64,000 nt of DNA from Pelagibacterales bacterium SAG-MED29 (GCA_014653815.1 JACWDZ010000002.1:1-64000); one strand, 5' to 3'; positions 9,532-19,139 are shown, numbered from the stretch's first letter. Program-made: numbers and translations. Notes: a model not told the origin generated them from the letters alone.

Positions 9532-10710
9532 GTGAAAAATTTTAAAACTTATTTAACGATAACATTTCTAAGCATTTTGCTTACATTATATCTATTTGAA
9601 TGTTATTTAACCTATAATTTTACTCAGCCTGAAGTTAATAAAGTAAAGATTAAAAAAATATTTGAAAAAGAAAATAATAGAAAATATGATTCACGATCAA
9701 AACGTGAAATATTTGAAAATTTAAGTTTAATTAACAAAAATATAACTGTTACAGTTGCACCAAATAAGTTTAACGATTCAAAAAAAAATATTCATTTTTT
9801 ATCTGGTATATCAGATTCAGAAACAATTGATTGTAACGAAAATGGATATTTTTCAATTTACAGGAGTGACCGTTTCGGTTTTAATAATCCCAAAGATCAA
9901 TGGGACAGCAAAAATATAGACTACATTTTATTAGGAGACTCTTTCGCCCATGGAGCTTGTGTTAATAGACCTTATGACATTACATCCCAATTAAGAGAAC
10001 TTTCTAAAAGTAAAGCATTAAACTTAGGCTACAAAGCTAATGGACCTCTCTCGATGCTTGCAACTTTAAAAGAGTATATTCCCGAAAATGTAAAAAATGT
10101 TGTCTGGTTGTATTTTGAAGGAAATGACTTAACAGATTTAAAATTAGAATTAAATAATGTAATTTTAAAAAATTATTATTTAAATGCTAATTATCTTCAA
10201 AATTTAAGATTTAAACAGGAGCTTATTGATAAAAAAAATAAAGAAATTATCTTCAAATCTATAGATTTAGATGACAGTATTATTGATCAAGCAAATAGAA
10301 ACTCTAGGGTTAAAAATAAGATTTTAAAGTTTATTAGACTTAATGAAATAAAAAAAATGTTTACCTCAACGTATAGCAAAGATCCAAAAGTGAATTTGCC
10401 TTTTGAAGAATTCAAACAAATTTTATTTTTAGCTAAAAAATTTACTGAATCAAAAAATTCCACGTTTCATTTTGTTTATTTACCTCAATTTGAGAGATAT
10501 AAAAGCAAAGCATCAAATAATCAATATAACTTAATAAAAACAATGGTTAATGAACTAAATATAAATTTTATTGATATACATAATGGAGTTTTTTTAAAAG
10601 AGAGCGAGCCTTTGCAACTATTTCCATTTGAAATGTGGGGTCATTATAATGAAATTGGATATAAAAAAACTGCAGATTATATATATAAGAGTATAAATTC
10701 ATGGAAATAA
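9532..10710 (+). CDS. SGNH/GDSL-hydrolase-like protein with N-terminal membrane anchor (GTG start)
   Basis: N-terminal hydrophobic segment; DYILLGDSFAHGACV (GDS block), C-terminal GHYNEIGYKKTADYI. Confidence 0.75.
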   Translation: MKNFKTYLTITFLSILLTLYLFECYLTYNFTQPEVNKVKIKKIFEKENNRKYDSRSKREIFENLSLINKNITVTVAPNKFNDSKKNIHFLSGISDSETIDCNENGYFSIYRSDRFGFNNPKDQWDSKNIDYILLGDSFAHGACVNRPYDITSQLRELSKSKALNLGYKANGPLSMLATLKEYIPENVKNVVWLYFEGNDLTDLKLELNNVILKNYYLNANYLQNLRFKQELIDKKNKEIIFKSIDLDDSIIDQANRNSRVKNKILKFIRLNEIKKMFTSTYSKDPKVNLPFEEFKQILFLAKKFTESKNSTFHFVYLPQFERYKSKASNNQYNLIKTMVNELNINFIDIHNGVFLKESEPLQLFPFEMWGHYNEIGYKKTADYIYKSINSWK

Positions 10711-12371
10711 ATAAATTAAATAGTCTTGTAGATTTATACTTTCGAAAAGTGGAAGAAGTTGATTTAAAAAAACCATTTTTAAAATGGCTTAATCCAAAAA
10801 ATAATCATCAATATAATTGGGAACAAGTTACGGAGAAAATCTATAAATTGTCTTATAAAATTAAAAGTTTAATTAAAGAAGGGGATAGAGTTCTTCTTTT
10901 ATCAGAAAATAGACCAGAATGGTTAATTACAGACTTAGCTATCATGAATGCAGGAGGAATAACCGTTCCAATATTTACAACTTATGCAGAAAGAGATTAT
11001 GAACATATTCTAAAAGATTGTTCTCCATCACTAATTATTGTTTCAGATAATGCCCAGTTTGAAAAGATAAATAAATTTATTGATAACAAAAAAATTATTT
11101 CTTTTGAAAAAATAAAAACTTCTTCAATTACAATTGAGAACATTTTTAATGAAGAATATAAAAAAGAAATAAATAATAAGTTAAATCGAAAATTACCTGC
11201 TTGTATAATTTATACTTCTGGAACTTCCGGAAATCCCAAAGGTGTTATTTTGAGTCATGGAGGAATTTTATCAAATTGCGAAGGTGCACTAGACCTGCTT
11301 CAGCCTTTACTAAAAAAAAAAGAACCCACTTTTTTAACTTGGCTACCTCTTTCACATTCTTATGAACATACAGTTCAGATGATACAAATTTTATTAGGCG
11401 CTAAAGTTTTCTACGCTGAAAATTTGGAAAAATTAATTTTAAATATGGGAATTGCCCAACCAACAATCATGACAGCTGTTCCAAGATTCTATCAAAATCT
11501 TTTTACAAAAATAAATATGAATTTTGAAAAACAAAAAGGTTTAAAAAAATGGTTAATTAATAAAACACTTACGTTAGGAAAAAAAATGTTAAATAAAGAT
11601 GAAATGACATTTTTTGAAAAAATACAAAATTTTATCTGTCAGCTTTTTGTCAGAAAAAAAATCCAAAATCAATTTGGTGGAAATTTACAAGCTTTCATAT
11701 CAGGTGGAGGTGCGTTAGATCAAAATGTTGGTGAATTTTTAAACGCTATAGGTCTTCCAACTTTACAAGGTTATGGCCTGACAGAAACCTCGCCGGTAGT
11801 TAGTTGCAACTTACCAAATCTTGTAAAAGTAGATACAGTAGGACCTCCATTTAGAACCAATGAAGTTCGGATCGCTTCTGATGGTGAAATTCTTATTAGA
11901 GGTGAAAATGTAATGTTAGGATATTGGAATCAAAAAGAGGCCACTCAAGAAGTTTTAAAAAATGGCTGGTTACATACTGGTGATATTGGAGTTATAGATA
12001 ACAATGGTAACTTGAAAATCACTGATAGAAAAAAAGATATTATAGTAAATTTAGGTGGAGATAATATTTCTCCAAGTAAAATTGAAAACATTTTATGCTT
12101 GAATGAATTAATCAAACAATCTTTTGTTTATGGCGATAAAAAAAACTATTTAGTTGCAATAATTGTTACAGAAAAATTAATTAATAAAGAAAAAATTAAA
12201 AAGATATTAGATGACACCAATAAAAACTTAACTTTAGTCGAGAAAGTTAAAAAATTTCTCTTAATTCATGAAGAATTTACAATTAATAATGGAATGTTAA
12301 CGCCAACATTAAAGTTAAAAAGAAAAGAAATAATCAAAAATTATAAACAACAATTAGAAAATCTTTATTAA
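10701..12371 (+). CDS. AMP-dependent synthetase (long-chain fatty acid--CoA ligase type)
   Basis: IIYTSGTSGNPKGVILSHGG, GYGLTETSPVV, GWLHTGDIGVIDNNGNLKITDRKKDIIV. Confidence 0.93.
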   Translation: MEINKLNSLVDLYFRKVEEVDLKKPFLKWLNPKNNHQYNWEQVTEKIYKLSYKIKSLIKEGDRVLLLSENRPEWLITDLAIMNAGGITVPIFTTYAERDYEHILKDCSPSLIIVSDNAQFEKINKFIDNKKIISFEKIKTSSITIENIFNEEYKKEINNKLNRKLPACIIYTSGTSGNPKGVILSHGGILSNCEGALDLLQPLLKKKEPTFLTWLPLSHSYEHTVQMIQILLGAKVFYAENLEKLILNMGIAQPTIMTAVPRFYQNLFTKINMNFEKQKGLKKWLINKTLTLGKKMLNKDEMTFFEKIQNFICQLFVRKKIQNQFGGNLQAFISGGGALDQNVGEFLNAIGLPTLQGYGLTETSPVVSCNLPNLVKVDTVGPPFRTNEVRIASDGEILIRGENVMLGYWNQKEATQEVLKNGWLHTGDIGVIDNNGNLKITDRKKDIIVNLGGDNISPSKIENILCLNELIKQSFVYGDKKNYLVAIIVTEKLINKEKIKKILDDTNKNLTLVEKVKKFLLIHEEFTINNGMLTPTLKLKRKEIIKNYKQQLENLY

Positions 12372-12582
12372 AAATTAAATAAATTCTTTGTCTAATTGCT
12401 TAAAAAAACATTGATATTACTAACTTTTTTAAAAATTTATAAAAAAATTAAAAATTAGATAAAATTTTTAATTTTGAATAAAAAATTAGAAATTATTTAA
12501 CAATTGACATGAATCTTAAATTAATTAATGTTTAAATTAACAAACGAATCATTAAGATTTGTTTAAAACAAGGGAGAATAAG

Positions 12583-12657
12583 ATGGCTAAACGTAGAAGA
12601 AAAAAAGCTAAAAAAGCTAAAAAAGCTAAAAAAAGAAGAAGAAGAAGAAGAAGATAA
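12583..12657 (+). CDS. Polycationic microprotein, 24 aa: MAKRRRKKAKKAKKAKKRRRRRRR
   Basis: My translation, not in the ORF track; AAGGGAG RBS-like element 7-9 nt upstream of the ATG, clear TAA stop, strong terminator just downstream. Confidence 0.72.
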   Translation: MAKRRRKKAKKAKKAKKRRRRRRR

Positions 12658-12671
12658 TTTCGCTTTTTTAT

Positions 12672-12713
12672 AAACGCCCTTTTTAATTATTTATTTAAAA
12701 AGGGCGTTTTTTT
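12672..12713. terminator. Strong intrinsic terminator, probably bidirectional between convergent genes
   Basis: Perfect 15-bp inverted repeat AAACGCCCTTTTTAA / TTAAAAAGGGCGTTT with an 8-nt loop, followed by a T tract. Confidence 0.93.
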
Positions 12714-13386
12714 ATTCTGTGCTCTCTAAAGCTGTTGTTCTGCCGAGAGCTTTATCCATTTTTTTTTGAACATCTTCAGGACTAACTTTTAACACCGCTT
12801 CAAACTCTGATTTTAATCTTTCGTATGCTTTTTCAAACAGTTGTCTTTCAGAATAAGATTGGTCAGCAATAATGTCTGTATTCTTATTTAAGTCTTTCAC
12901 AACTTCAGCCAATTCATAGATTTTACCAGAATTAATTTTTTGATCATATTCTTGTGCACGTCTACTCCACATAGTTCTTTTAATTTTAGGTTTAGTTTTT
13001 AAAATAGAGACACATTTATTAATTTGATTAATAGAAGATATATGTCTTAATTTAGATTGTTGATTAATAGGCACAGTTAAAGTGAGTTTTTCTTTTTCAA
13101 TAAAAATTTTATAGAACTGAACTTCTGTCTCAGCAATTTTAGCTTTCTCGATCGCTATAATTTTTCCTACTCCATGTTTTGGATAAACAACAGAATCTTT
13201 GAGATTATAAGCACGTTTTTCGGTTGGTTGTTTTTTGATTTTTTTTATTTCTGGCTTTTCGTCGGAACTGAGATTTGTTGCTTTTTTATCAGCAACTTTG
13301 AGTTTTAATTCAGCTTTGATTTTAGTTTTTTTAATTTTTGTTTTTTTCCTAATTTTGGTTTTTTTAGTTTCTTTCTTTTTTGGCAT
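12712..13386 (-). CDS. carD: CarD/CdnL-family transcriptional regulator with Lys-rich N-terminal extension
   Basis: DSVVYPKHGVGKIIAIEK, KLTLTVPINQQSKLRHIS, TMWSRRAQEYDQKINSGKIYELAEVVKDL, YSERQLFEKAYERLKSE. Confidence 0.93.
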   Translation of the reverse strand: MPKKKETKKTKIRKKTKIKKTKIKAELKLKVADKKATNLSSDEKPEIKKIKKQPTEKRAYNLKDSVVYPKHGVGKIIAIEKAKIAETEVQFYKIFIEKEKLTLTVPINQQSKLRHISSINQINKCVSILKTKPKIKRTMWSRRAQEYDQKINSGKIYELAEVVKDLNKNTDIIADQSYSERQLFEKAYERLKSEFEAVLKVSPEDVQKKMDKALGRTTALESTE

Positions 13387-13388
13387 AT

Positions 13389-13733
13389 TTATTTTTTTCC
13401 AGGTTTTTCTGAAAAGTATTTTTCATACTTATTTTTGATATGTTTAAATTTTTCGTGTTCTTTCATCGGCTCTTTTTTTTTGGAAATATTAGGCCATATT
13501 GCAGAAAAGTTTTTATTAATCAATAACCATTTATCCATATCTTCTACACTTTCATCAGTATCTGCTTTTATAGCATCTATTGGACATTCAGGCTCACAGA
13601 CCCCGCAGTCTATACATTCATCTGGGTGGATTACCAGAAAGTTCTCTCCTTCATAAAAACAATCTACAGGGCAAACTTCGACACAGTCAGTGAGTTTACA
13701 TTTTATACATTCATCTTTTACAATATATGTCAT
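13389..13733 (-). CDS. fdxA: 7Fe ferredoxin (FdxA type)
   Basis: [29 protein letters not shown] and [19 protein letters not shown] cluster motifs. Confidence 0.96.
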   Translation of the reverse strand: MTYIVKDECIKCKLTDCVEVCPVDCFYEGENFLVIHPDECIDCGVCEPECPIDAIKADTDESVEDMDKWLLINKNFSAIWPNISKKKEPMKEHEKFKHIKNKYEKYFSEKPGKK

Positions 13734-14119
13734 TTAGCATCTAACAATCTTAGTTTTATTTCTGCAGACATTTTATCTGGAAAATAAATCAAACCACAAA
13801 TTCTTCTCATTAAATTTGACTCATATTGATCAATTGTATTATCAGATATAATTACTTTCCATAAGTGCTCAATAATGTCCGACTTTATTTCCATAGTATT
13901 TTTCTTAATTATATTAGTAAAATTTAATAATTGATTTGAATTTTTTTCAATTTCTTCTGCTTTTTTTAAGATTTCGTCATCATTTTTGTCTTTTATGTAA
14001 GATTTAATAAATTGTTTTATAAGTTCTTTTTCATGCTCAGAGTATTGTTCATCAATTTTTGCGGCATTAATTAGCAATGCTGTAATTCCTATTATGCTTT
14101 TTTCATCTAATGTTTTCAT
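13730..14119 (-). CDS. TerB-like/DUF-type helical protein
   Basis: [24 protein letters not shown]...[28 protein letters not shown] resembles TerB-like domains; ATGA overlap with fdxA. Confidence 0.65.
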   Translation of the reverse strand: MKTLDEKSIIGITALLINAAKIDEQYSEHEKELIKQFIKSYIKDKNDDEILKKAEEIEKNSNQLLNFTNIIKKNTMEIKSDIIEHLWKVIISDNTIDQYESNLMRRICGLIYFPDKMSAEIKLRLLDAK

Positions 14120-16588
14120 TTATTTAATGTTTAAAGATAAAAGCTTTTTAAATGGGTTATCTTTTTTGTCAAATTTAATAAATCTCTCTGTTTTTTTCTT
14201 TCTTTCTCCTTTAAAAATATAAGTATCTTCAGCTTTGTCTTTTTTATAATTCATATAAGTCATTAATTTATAAAAATTTTCTTTTGTACAACCAAGTAAA
14301 TTCATCATTTCGGAGTTAATTTTGAATTTACGATCCTTACTGTTATCTAATATTTTAATAAATAATTTTTCTAGAATATCAATCCTAACAAAATAATCTT
14401 GAAATTTTTCAAAACCACACAGTAAAAGAAAATTCTTTTCATAATTTTTATTATTAATAAAATTTAACCCAGATTTAGGTATTTCATGTTTTTTCGTAAG
14501 ATTATAAAATATTTTCCATAGTGATATCCTAAACTCTACAGCTTTAGGTTTTAACATTTTAGGTAAATAAACATGATATCTCCCAATTTTAATACCCATT
14601 CCCCATAATTTCTTTCTTTCTTCAGTTGGAATTAATTTTACTATATTATCTATTTCGCTTCTTTTTATTACACCATTTTTTTCATACAATTGAAATACTA
14701 AAGCTCTTAAATACTGATTATCTTTTCTTTGTTTTGTTAAGTTAATTAGATCTCCCAAGATTTCATTAATATAGTTACTAAACCATTTTTTTAGAAATTC
14801 TTCTAATTTAAGTTTTGTCTCTAATTCTATTGATTCGTCAGCAATAATTTCAATTTCAGGGCTTAGGTAATTATTACCTTTTTTAAGTCTTCCAACAGGA
14901 TTGCCTTTCCAAATAATTTTGCTGTTTGGATCAATAGATATTTCTTGATTTTCAATAATTTTATCGACTCTTTTATTTAATTCTTCTTTCACTCCTTTTC
15001 GAGCAGCTTTTTTAATAGATTTTATATCTGTGTCTAAAGTTTTGGATGTAAGTTCGATCATAAATTTTAGACCCTTTAATTCTCCAATTAACTGACCATC
15101 AATATATATTTTATTTTCTTCATTGATTTCAGTTTTCAAAATTAAATCCTGTTTTAAGCTTCGAGATAAGATGCTAATTTTTTTGTCAATAAAACTCTTA
15201 GTAAGTTCTTCGTGCAATTTATCAGATAATTTATCTTCAATATTTTTAGTTAATTGAACCCAATAATCAGAATTTTCAACCCAATTTTTTTTATTAGCTA
15301 CGTACGACCACGTTCTAACATTTGAAAGTCTATGAGATAAAAGATCAACATTACCATGATCCTTTTCAAGACCTTTTAATTGTTCCTTCATAAAATTGCT
15401 TGGAATTTTTTTCTTACGGGTTGATAAAAACTGAAATACTTTATCGATAATATTTATATGTTGTCCGTAAGCTTTTTTTTCAAAATCAGGAATCTGACAG
15501 CACTCCCAAAGCAGTTCAAGATTTTTATGATATATAATATTATTTGCTCCTTTTTTTAAAAAATGCCTTAGTACGCTTTCATCAAGAGAGTCGTTTGTTC
15601 TCAAAAGATTTTTCTTATTAGGTTTTTGTTCAAGTGACTCTATTAGTTTGTTTGGGTTTTCAAATTCTAATTTAGAATTTCTCCAATAAATCATTTTAGT
15701 TTCTGGTAAATGATGTTTTTCAATATTTTCAATTTCATCTGAATTCATGTTTTCACAATCTCCAGTTGTTCCAAAACCTCCATCATTTTTGTACCTTCCG
15801 GCTCGTCCTGCTATTTGTGACATTTCTATTAAGTTAAGTCTTCTAGTTTTCTTTCCATCAAATTTTTTTAGATTTGAAAAATAAATTTCGTTTAAATCCA
15901 TATTTAAACCCATGCCGATCGCGTCTGTAGCAATTAAATAATCAACGTCTCCTGATTGATAAAGACCTACTTGGGAATTTCTTGTTTTAGGACTTAAAGA
16001 TCCCATAATAACAGCAGCCCCACCTTTTTGTCTACGAACTAATTCAGCGATTGCATAAACTTCCTCTATAGAAAATGCAATAATAGCTACTTTTCTTTCT
16101 AATCTAGAAATTTTTTTGTAACCAGCGTAACTTAATTTAGAGAATCTTTCTTTTTTCTCAAATTCAACATTTTTAATTAAATCATCTATTATACTTGCCA
16201 TCACTTGAGAACCAAGAAACATTGTTAGCATTTGGCCTCTTGCATGTATCAATCTCTCAGTAAAAATATGACCTCTTTCACGGTCAGCACACATTTGGAT
16301 TTCATCAATTGCAATGAAGTCCACCTCTTTATCTTTTGGCATAGACTCAACAGTGCAAATAAAGTAGTCAGCAGTGCTTGGAATGATTTTTTCTTCCCCT
16401 GTGATTAAAGCAACTTTTTCTAAACCAACTTTTTGCACGCAAGTATCATAAACTTCACGAGCTAAAAGTCTTAAAGGCAAACCGAATATACCAGAGTTGA
16501 ACTGAAGCATTTTTTCTATTGCCACGTAAGTTTTACCGGTATTGGTTGGTCCTAATAGAGCAACAATTTTTTGAGAGTGATTTTCCAT
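14120..16588 (-). CDS. SUV3-like DExH/D RNA helicase
   Basis: LLGPTNTGKTYVAIEKML Walker A, DFIAIDEIQMCADRERGHIFT, GSLSPKTRNSQVGLY, DAIGMGLNMDL, QIAGRAGR. Confidence 0.9.
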   Translation of the reverse strand: MENHSQKIVALLGPTNTGKTYVAIEKMLQFNSGIFGLPLRLLAREVYDTCVQKVGLEKVALITGEEKIIPSTADYFICTVESMPKDKEVDFIAIDEIQMCADRERGHIFTERLIHARGQMLTMFLGSQVMASIIDDLIKNVEFEKKERFSKLSYAGYKKISRLERKVAIIAFSIEEVYAIAELVRRQKGGAAVIMGSLSPKTRNSQVGLYQSGDVDYLIATDAIGMGLNMDLNEIYFSNLKKFDGKKTRRLNLIEMSQIAGRAGRYKNDGGFGTTGDCENMNSDEIENIEKHHLPETKMIYWRNSKLEFENPNKLIESLEQKPNKKNLLRTNDSLDESVLRHFLKKGANNIIYHKNLELLWECCQIPDFEKKAYGQHINIIDKVFQFLSTRKKKIPSNFMKEQLKGLEKDHGNVDLLSHRLSNVRTWSYVANKKNWVENSDYWVQLTKNIEDKLSDKLHEELTKSFIDKKISILSRSLKQDLILKTEINEENKIYIDGQLIGELKGLKFMIELTSKTLDTDIKSIKKAARKGVKEELNKRVDKIIENQEISIDPNSKIIWKGNPVGRLKKGNNYLSPEIEIIADESIELETKLKLEEFLKKWFSNYINEILGDLINLTKQRKDNQYLRALVFQLYEKNGVIKRSEIDNIVKLIPTEERKKLWGMGIKIGRYHVYLPKMLKPKAVEFRISLWKIFYNLTKKHEIPKSGLNFINNKNYEKNFLLLCGFEKFQDYFVRIDILEKLFIKILDNSKDRKFKINSEMMNLLGCTKENFYKLMTYMNYKKDKAEDTYIFKGERKKKTERFIKFDKKDNPFKKLLSLNIK

Positions 16589-16758
16589 TCTTGTGTTAGG
16601 TAAATTTTTTTATACTATATATAGATCGTTGTTGAGAACAAAATAAGATTAAAACATGACCGAATCAATTTGTCAAATGTTCTAATTTCCAAGATTTGAA
16701 TTGACTTAAAACCCTTAGTCCCCGTAAGGTCAGAAATAGCTTTTGTCAAAAAGTTATT

Positions 16759-17994
16759 ATGAACGGGCTAACTAAAAAGAATATTTTAAAACTTAAACAA
16801 TCTTCAACTTTAGTTATAAATGAAAAGTGTAAAAAACTTATTGCTGAAGGAAAAAAAGTCTATCAATTCGGTTTCGGGCAATCACCTTTTCCAGTTCCAG
16901 AAAGTATTGTAGCAGCATTAAGAAACAATGCCCATAAAAAAGAATATTTACCGATACAAGGTCTTGTTAAGTTAAGAAAGTCAATTTCTAAGAACTTAAA
17001 AAAGAAAACAGGAATTAACTATCCCGAAGAAAATATTGTCATTACTCCAGGCTCAAAGGAAGCCATGCTCCTGTTGCATGTTGCATTTAATGGAGAAATT
17101 ATTCTTTCTGCTCCTAGTTGGGTTTCTTATGAGCCTCAAGCAATTATAGGAAAAAATAAAGTTCACTGGATACAAACAACAAGAGAAAACAATTGGTTTC
17201 CAACTGCCAATCAACTAGAAAAAAAAATTAAGTCAATAAAGAAAAAAAATATTATATTTATACTTAATTCTCCAAATAATCCTTCAGGAACAATGTGTAA
17301 AAATCTTAAGGAATTGGCTGCAGTTGCAAGAAAATATAATCTTATAGTTTTATCAGATGAAATTTATACAGACTTAACTTTTTGTAATAAATATGAATCA
17401 ATCTCACAATATTATCCAGAGCGAACATTTATTAGCGGAGGTCTAAGTAAATGGTGCGGAGCAGGCGGATGGAGAGTAGGATTTTTTGCTGCGCCAAATC
17501 AATTATCAGAACTTTTAGAAAATATAAAAACGCTAGCTAGCGAGTCATATTCTACAGTTAATAGCCCAGCACAATTTGCTGCAGTCGAAGCTTATGAAGG
17601 TGACTTTGGCGAATACAAAACTAAAACTTTAAATATTTTGAGATCTGTAGGTAACTATGTTTATAGTAATCTAAAGTCAAATAAAGTTTTAATTAATCCT
17701 CCCCAAGGAGCATTTTACTTAATGCCAGAGTTTCCTAATAAGAAATATAAAAATTCTACTGAATTATGTGAAAAAATATTAGATGAAACCGGCGTAGCAA
17801 TGCTACCCGCTTCTGATTTTGGTTTTAGTTCGAAAAAGATGCTCACTAGATTATGTTATATTGACTTTGATGGCAGCGAATTTCTTAAAGCCCCAATAAA
17901 TGCAACGATTTTAGATGATAAGATTATAGAAAAATATGCACCAAATGTAGTTGAGGGCGTAGAAAAATTATCAAATTGGGCTAAAAATTTATAA
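16759..17994 (+). CDS. Class I/II pyridoxal-phosphate aminotransferase
   Basis: FGFGQSPFPVP, ITPGSKEAMLL, NSPNNPSGTM, SDEIYTDLTF, GGLSKWCGAGGWRVGFF. Confidence 0.9.
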   Translation: MNGLTKKNILKLKQSSTLVINEKCKKLIAEGKKVYQFGFGQSPFPVPESIVAALRNNAHKKEYLPIQGLVKLRKSISKNLKKKTGINYPEENIVITPGSKEAMLLLHVAFNGEIILSAPSWVSYEPQAIIGKNKVHWIQTTRENNWFPTANQLEKKIKSIKKKNIIFILNSPNNPSGTMCKNLKELAAVARKYNLIVLSDEIYTDLTFCNKYESISQYYPERTFISGGLSKWCGAGGWRVGFFAAPNQLSELLENIKTLASESYSTVNSPAQFAAVEAYEGDFGEYKTKTLNILRSVGNYVYSNLKSNKVLINPPQGAFYLMPEFPNKKYKNSTELCEKILDETGVAMLPASDFGFSSKKMLTRLCYIDFDGSEFLKAPINATILDDKIIEKYAPNVVEGVEKLSNWAKNL

Positions 17995-18059
17995 AGATTC
18001 TCTTTGACCTTAGTCTTTATCCATAGTTAAATTATTACATTAACAAATGGAGGGATCAC

Positions 18060-19064
18060 ATGAAAAAAATAATATCAATGATTTCTGCAATTTTAGTAAC
18101 TTTTGCTTTATCAAGCCCAATTACTTCAATCGCAAAATCAGCTGAGTTCTTCACAATAGGAACTGGTGGACCTACTGGAGTATATTTTCAAACAGGTAAT
18201 GCTATTTGTAAAATGCTTCATAAATCAGCAATAAGTGCTGATCACGGTAGAAAAAAAGGTACAGCTAAAGCTTACAGATGTACTGCCCCTTCTACAGGTG
18301 GTTCAAACTACAATATTGGCCAAATTAAAGATGGTGAGTTTCAATTTGGTGTTGCCCAGTCAGACTGGCAGTATCATGCTTACAATGGTTCAAGCAAATG
18401 GGAAGGAAAACAGTTTAGTAATTTAAGAGCTGTATTTTCTGTTCACAATGAACCTTTTCAAATTTGGGCAAGTAAAAAATCTGGAATTAAAAATTTCAAA
18501 GGACTAAAAGGAAAAACAGTAAACATTGGTAACCCTGGTTCTGGTCAAAGAGGAACTATGGAAGAACTAATGAAAGCTATGGGAGCAGACATGAGTATGT
18601 TCAAAGCAACTACTGAGCTTACTTCTTCTGAGCAAGTAAAAGCTCTTTGCGACGGTAAAATAGATGCATTTGGTTATTCAGTAGGATTTCCAAATGGAGC
18701 TATGGAGCAAGCAGCTACTTGTAAGGCAAAAGCTAGCCCAATCAATTTAACTGGTGCGCCGGTTCAAGGATTGATTGATGGAGCTGACTACTATGCCAAA
18801 GCTGTAATTCCAAAAGGAACTTATTCTAATCAGAAAAAAGACGCTACAACATTTGGTGTAAAAGCTACTGTTGTAACAAGTGCTGATGTTTCTGAAGAAC
18901 TTGTATACTTGGTAACTAAAGCGGTTATGGAAAATTTTGATTCTTTTAGAGATCAACACCCTGCTTTTGGACCTCTGGAAAAGAAAAACATGATAGCTGA
19001 TGGTTTATCAGCTCCATTACACCCAGGTGCCATTAAGTATTACAAAGAAGCTGGATTAATGTAA
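18060..19064 (+). CDS. TAXI-family TRAP transporter solute-binding protein
   Basis: Signal peptide; FTIGTGGPTGVYFQTGNAICKML; INIGNPGSGQRGTMEELM-like region; GGAGGG RBS upstream. Confidence 0.95.
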   Translation: MKKIISMISAILVTFALSSPITSIAKSAEFFTIGTGGPTGVYFQTGNAICKMLHKSAISADHGRKKGTAKAYRCTAPSTGGSNYNIGQIKDGEFQFGVAQSDWQYHAYNGSSKWEGKQFSNLRAVFSVHNEPFQIWASKKSGIKNFKGLKGKTVNIGNPGSGQRGTMEELMKAMGADMSMFKATTELTSSEQVKALCDGKIDAFGYSVGFPNGAMEQAATCKAKASPINLTGAPVQGLIDGADYYAKAVIPKGTYSNQKKDATTFGVKATVVTSADVSEELVYLVTKAVMENFDSFRDQHPAFGPLEKKNMIADGLSAPLHPGAIKYYKEAGLM

Positions 19065-19084
19065 TTTAACTTTAATGTTAAATT

Positions 19085-19117
19085 AAAAAAGGCCCAATAT
19101 TTTTGGGCCTTTTTTTT
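19085..19117 (+). terminator. Intrinsic terminator after TAXI solute-binding gene
   Basis: AAAAAAGGCCCAA-tattt-TTGGGCCTTTTTTTT. Confidence 0.9.
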
Positions 19118-19139
19118 AGAATAATGTATCTTAATTAAA

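Noticed and set aside
12601-12654. AAAAAAGCT / AGA repeats as a mere microsatellite
   Set aside because: Possible, but the repeat sits entirely inside an ATG-to-TAA frame with an RBS and terminator, so it is reported as a microprotein candidate instead.
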